DNA from: Catenuloplanes niger
Lineage (GTDB): Bacteria; Actinomycetota; Actinomycetes; Mycobacteriales; Micromonosporaceae
DNA length: 64,000 nucleotides
Reading direction: 5' to 3'
NCBI RefSeq assembly: GCF_031458255.1
Contig: NZ_JAVDYC010000001.1
Coordinates: forward strand, 2,985,001-3,049,000
Shown here: piece after piece, positions 61,264 to 64,000 of the stretch
Position numbering within the stretch: the stretch's first letter is position 1
Layout: each line of letters starts with the position of its first letter
Made by a program: the position numbers and the translations under genes
Notes under the pieces: generated by a model
Seen by the model: the letters and a program-made list of their open reading frames with translations, nothing else
Told to the model about the DNA's origin: nothing
Databases searched by the model: none

Positions 61264-62621
61264 CCACCAGCCTCGCCGGTACGGTCCAGGCTCTCCTCGA
61301 CGACACGCTCGCCGCCTATCCGCAGGTCGTGACGCTGCGGCACCAGCGGCACCGGTGGACCGAGCCGCTGCGGGTCGCGGTCGCGGGCCGCGCCGGGACC
61401 GGCAAGTCCACGCTGGTCAACGCGCTGATCGGGGACCGGGTCGCGCCGGTGACCGCGCCCGGCGACGACACCACGGTCTGGTACCAGGACGGGGCCGGGC
61501 CGCGCGCCACCGCGTACCCCCGGGATGGTGATCCTTTCGAACTGCCGCTGACGATGACGCCGGACGGGCCGCGCACCGGTCAGGCCGACGGCGACCTGGT
61601 GATCCACTGGCCGAGCCGGGCGCTGCGGCAGATGACGCTGCTCGACACGCCCGCGGACGGCGCGACGCTGGACGACGCGGACGCGGTGCTGCACCTGACG
61701 CCGGCCGCCCGGCCCGCGGACCTGGAGCCGCTGCGCGCGCACCAGCACAGCGCGGTCGCCCGGGCCACACCGATCGCGACCGTGCTGGTGCTGTCCCGGG
61801 CGGACGAGGTCAACGGCGGCCGTACCGACGCGTTCGTCACCGCGCGGCAGATCGCCCGGCGGCACGGGCGCGACCCGGCCGTGCGCGACGTCTGCCTGCG
61901 CGTGCACGCGCTCGGCGGGCTGGCCGCCGCGACCGCGCGGACGCTGACCGACGCGGAGTTCGAGACCGTCGCGCACCTGGCCGCGCTGCCCCGGGCGGAC
62001 ACCGACGGCGCGCTGCTGAGCACGGATCGGTACCTGCGCGCCGGTCTGCCGCCGGACCTGCTGCACCGGCTCGGGCTGCCCGGCGTCCGGCTGGCCACCG
62101 TGCTGGCCCGGACCGGCCACGACACCCGGCTCACGCTCGCCGGTGAGCTGGCCCGGCGCAGCGGCGTCACGGAGCTGCGGGACACCATCACCCGTGGGCT
62201 GATCGCGCGCACCGAGGCGTTGAAGGCGCGGGCCACGCTGCTGGCGATCGAGTCCGTGCTGGACGGCCAGTGGACGCCGCGCACCGACGCGCTGCGCGTG
62301 CGGCTCGGCCGGATCCTGGCCGAGGCGACCGAGTTCCGGGAGATGCGCCTGGTCGCCGCGCTGCCGGAACTGCCGGTGCGGTTCGCCACCGACCTGGAGG
62401 CGGAGGCGCACCGGCTGGCCGGCGGCGACGGCACCGACATCCCGTCCCGCCTGGGTCTGGACGAGCCGGCCGACGCGCCCACCATGCGCCGGTACTGCGA
62501 CGAGGCGCTGCTGCGCTGGCAGGTGCTCGCCGAGGGCGGCACCGCGGACCGCCACCAGCGCCGCGCCGCCGCCGTCGTGGTGGAGAGCTGCGCCGCGATC
62601 CTGGACCGACTCGGCGTCTGA
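61260..62621 (+). CDS. iniC: IniC-type dynamin-like GTPase
   Basis: The 453-residue protein starts at an ATG overlapping the iniA stop. G1 is AVAGRAGTGKSTLVNALIG near residue 43; the G2 threonines lie in GDDTTVWY; G3 is TLLDTPADG near 127; G4 reads LSRADEV. No hydrophobic paddle is evident. As in mycobacteria it is probably the partner of the IniA-type protein at the membrane. Confidence 0.87.
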   Translation: MTTSLAGTVQALLDDTLAAYPQVVTLRHQRHRWTEPLRVAVAGRAGTGKSTLVNALIGDRVAPVTAPGDDTTVWYQDGAGPRATAYPRDGDPFELPLTMTPDGPRTGQADGDLVIHWPSRALRQMTLLDTPADGATLDDADAVLHLTPAARPADLEPLRAHQHSAVARATPIATVLVLSRADEVNGGRTDAFVTARQIARRHGRDPAVRDVCLRVHALGGLAAATARTLTDAEFETVAHLAALPRADTDGALLSTDRYLRAGLPPDLLHRLGLPGVRLATVLARTGHDTRLTLAGELARRSGVTELRDTITRGLIARTEALKARATLLAIESVLDGQWTPRTDALRVRLGRILAEATEFREMRLVAALPELPVRFATDLEAEAHRLAGGDGTDIPSRLGLDEPADAPTMRRYCDEALLRWQVLAEGGTADRHQRRAAAVVVESCAAILDRLGV

Positions 62622-62663
62622 CCGCCGCGCGTCTCCGCGGCCGCTCCGCCCCCGCGGCCGGGG

Positions 62664-62681
62664 CCACGCCGGAAGCGGGAA
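62664..62681. repeat. Possible core fragment of dispersed repeat, inverted
   Basis: CCACGCCGGAAGCGGGAA is the reverse complement of the 5' part shared by the copies at 2564 and 32184. It lies 42 bp after the iniC stop; a GC-rich segment beside it is only loosely similar to the rest of the repeat. Confidence 0.4.
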
Positions 62682-62744
62682 CATGGCCGGAAACAAAGAA
62701 TCGGTTCGCGCGTTCCGCCGCGGCGGGCGGTACGGTTCTGCACC

Positions 62745-64000
62745 ATGCGCATGGTCTTCACCGACGCACCCGAGGACGAGTTCTTCCCGGCCCGCGACCG
62801 GCTGGTGGACGCGTTCGAGCGATGGGCGCGCCGTGCGCGCCGCGACGTCGATCCGTTCATGGCCGAGGTGCTCGTCGAGCAGCGGTGGAGCGTCGGCGAC
62901 GGCCGGCTGGGGCGGTGGCAGCCGGCCGACCTGCGGTTCGCGCTGCTCGAGTACTTTCCGCGCGGCGTCACCACCCGCGAGTGGTCGGCGACGATCCCCA
63001 CGCTGCACGCGTTCGTGGACTTCCTGTTCGAGGCGGACCTGGCGGACGCGAAGTGCGCGGACGCGACCGTGCTGCACACCGCGCTGGACCGGCTCGCCGG
63101 GGAGTACGACGCCGCGATGGCCGACGAGACCCGGTTCGGCCCGGCCAAGTTCTGGTCGATGCGCATGCTCGACGCGGGCATCAACATCGACGACCACGAG
63201 GCGATGCACGCGTTCATCGCGGACGTGCAGGCCGGCAAGGTCCCCTACGACGAGGCCGTGCTCGCGAAGGTGGTGCAGAACCAGCTGACCGAGGACGACG
63301 AGGTGCCGCCCGCGCTGCCGCCGGTCGACCCGCCGGCCCGGGAGACGGTCGCGGCCGCGGCCGCCGCGTCGGTCACGCTGACCCGTCTGATCCGCTTCAC
63401 CGGATGGGTCGGTGACGGCCGCGCGCTCACCCCGAAGGGCAACCTCAAGCTCGCGGACGCGGCCGAGCTGATCGCGTTGCTGGGCCTGGCCGACGAGCTC
63501 CACCCGGTGGTCGGCGAGCGCACCTTCCGGACCATGAGCACCGAGGAGCTGTACGAGACGAACCTGCTGTTCGCGTGGGCGAAGGAGGCGCGTTTCGTCC
63601 GCGTGGTCAAGGGCCGCCTGCTGCCGGTCAAGTCGGCGGCGAAGGCACTCCGGGACCCGGTGGCGGCCGCGGAGCGCGCGTTCGAGGCGTTCTTCGGCAT
63701 CGGCCGCGCGGTGTGCCCACCGGCGTACTTCAACTCGATCGTGCCGTTCCGCGCGGACGACTTCACGTTCGCGCTGCTGATGGCGATGTACCTGGCGCAG
63801 CGCCCGATCGCGCGCGAGGAGCTGGCCGAGATCGTCGGCGGGCTCGTCGAGGAGTTCCTCGGCTTCGACCCGGACGACCACGGGTCCGCGGGCCTCGGCG
63901 CCGGCGTGCGGGTGCACGACGAGGACGTCGAGCGTCTGCTGACCCAGCTGGACCTGCTCGGCGCCGTCCGCCACGACGCGTCCCGCACGTCGCTGACCGC
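62745..64000 (+). CDS. Hypothetical protein, C-terminus beyond window
   Basis: The ATG at 62745 opens a frame of at least 418 residues that runs off the window. TACGGT at 62731 is a -10-like box 8 nt before it, and no ribosome-binding site is present, so it may be leaderless; an ATG at 62751 is an alternative. The protein is helical and soluble (DAPEDEFFPARDRLVDAFER, FALLEYFPRGVTTREWSATI). The segment TRLIRFTGWVGDGRALTPKG looks like a small winged-helix or adaptor domain. Similar proteins of unknown role occur in actinobacteria; I cannot name the family. Confidence 0.75.
   Translation, partial: MRMVFTDAPEDEFFPARDRLVDAFERWARRARRDVDPFMAEVLVEQRWSVGDGRLGRWQPADLRFALLEYFPRGVTTREWSATIPTLHAFVDFLFEADLADAKCADATVLHTALDRLAGEYDAAMADETRFGPAKFWSMRMLDAGINIDDHEAMHAFIADVQAGKVPYDEAVLAKVVQNQLTEDDEVPPALPPVDPPARETVAAAAAASVTLTRLIRFTGWVGDGRALTPKGNLKLADAAELIALLGLADELHPVVGERTFRTMSTEELYETNLLFAWAKEARFVRVVKGRLLPVKSAAKALRDPVAAAERAFEAFFGIGRAVCPPAYFNSIVPFRADDFTFALLMAMYLAQRPIAREELAEIVGGLVEEFLGFDPDDHGSAGLGAGVRVHDEDVERLLTQLDLLGAVRHDASRTSLT

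Noticed and set aside
62683-63288. Alternative gene start for the last gene in another frame
   Set aside because: That frame gives a Ser/Arg-rich product without domain, while the frame from 62745 stays open to the window end and has normal protein composition.

Overview
The window is 64 kb of chromosomal DNA from a high-GC Gram-positive actinobacterium, most likely a member of the Micromonosporaceae (Actinoplanes or Catenuloplanes type). The grounds are the uniformly GC-rich codons, the many GTG and a few TTG starts, apparently leaderless promoters with TANNNT -10 boxes, conservon-type genes (nitrate-sensor-like ATPase plus DUF742), an iniBAC-like dynamin locus, an F420-type LLM oxidoreductase and a HelR-type RNA polymerase recycling ATPase. 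No rRNA, tRNA, CRISPR array or phage structural gene was seen. The genus is an inference from style, not from a marker gene.

Layout. 0-6 kb: the 5' part of an SMP-30/gluconolactonase gene, a SNF2 helicase, a protein-kinase-fold protein lacking catalytic residues, an acyl-CoA-dehydrogenase-fold flavoprotein, and two coupled two-TM (SLATT/DUF4231-like) proteins. 6-14 kb: two secreted proteins (DUF3455, CAP domain), then a three-gene sensory operon: a soluble chemoreceptor with five near-identical PAS domains plus a divergent N-terminal one, a triple-CheW protein and a Cache-PAS histidine kinase. 14-17 kb: a secreted GH16 glycanase, with a complete IS5-family element inserted exactly at its stop codon. 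17-26 kb: a seven-gene exopolysaccharide operon on the minus strand (three GT2, a pyruvyl transferase, a large membrane protein, a flippase and a GT14 branching enzyme), almost all coupled by 4-bp overlaps.

26-36 kb: several regulator-target pairs with visible palindromic operators: TetR/HelR, TetR/hydrolase-LLM-DoxX and MarR/NmrA. Between them lie a CGNR zinc-finger protein, a probably frameshifted small gene and a membrane-anchored discoidin-domain protein. 36-41 kb: a sugar ABC transporter and GH20 hexosaminidase operon resembling dasABC-dasD. 41-45 kb: a D-amino-acid-type cluster (DSD1-like PLP enzyme, regulator, amidohydrolase, RidA). 45-52 kb: a KAP-like membrane P-loop NTPase of less extreme base composition, several small genes, an SDR and a small secreted protein, followed by an 18-bp minisatellite.

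52-62.6 kb is the most interesting part: an ini-type locus. A divergent promoter region separates iniB-iniA-iniC (an IniB-domain protein and two dynamin-like GTPases) from a minus-strand operon of an Hsp70-like ATPase with a C-terminal TM, an IniR-like ATPase/LuxR regulator, a histidine-kinase-like sensor and a DUF742 protein. This joins part of a conservon to an envelope-stress dynamin system. The window ends inside an uncharacterised plus-strand gene.

A GC-rich hairpin-forming repeat of about 87 bp occurs twice in full (2564, 32184), with a possible core fragment near 62664. All copies lie just after gene ends.
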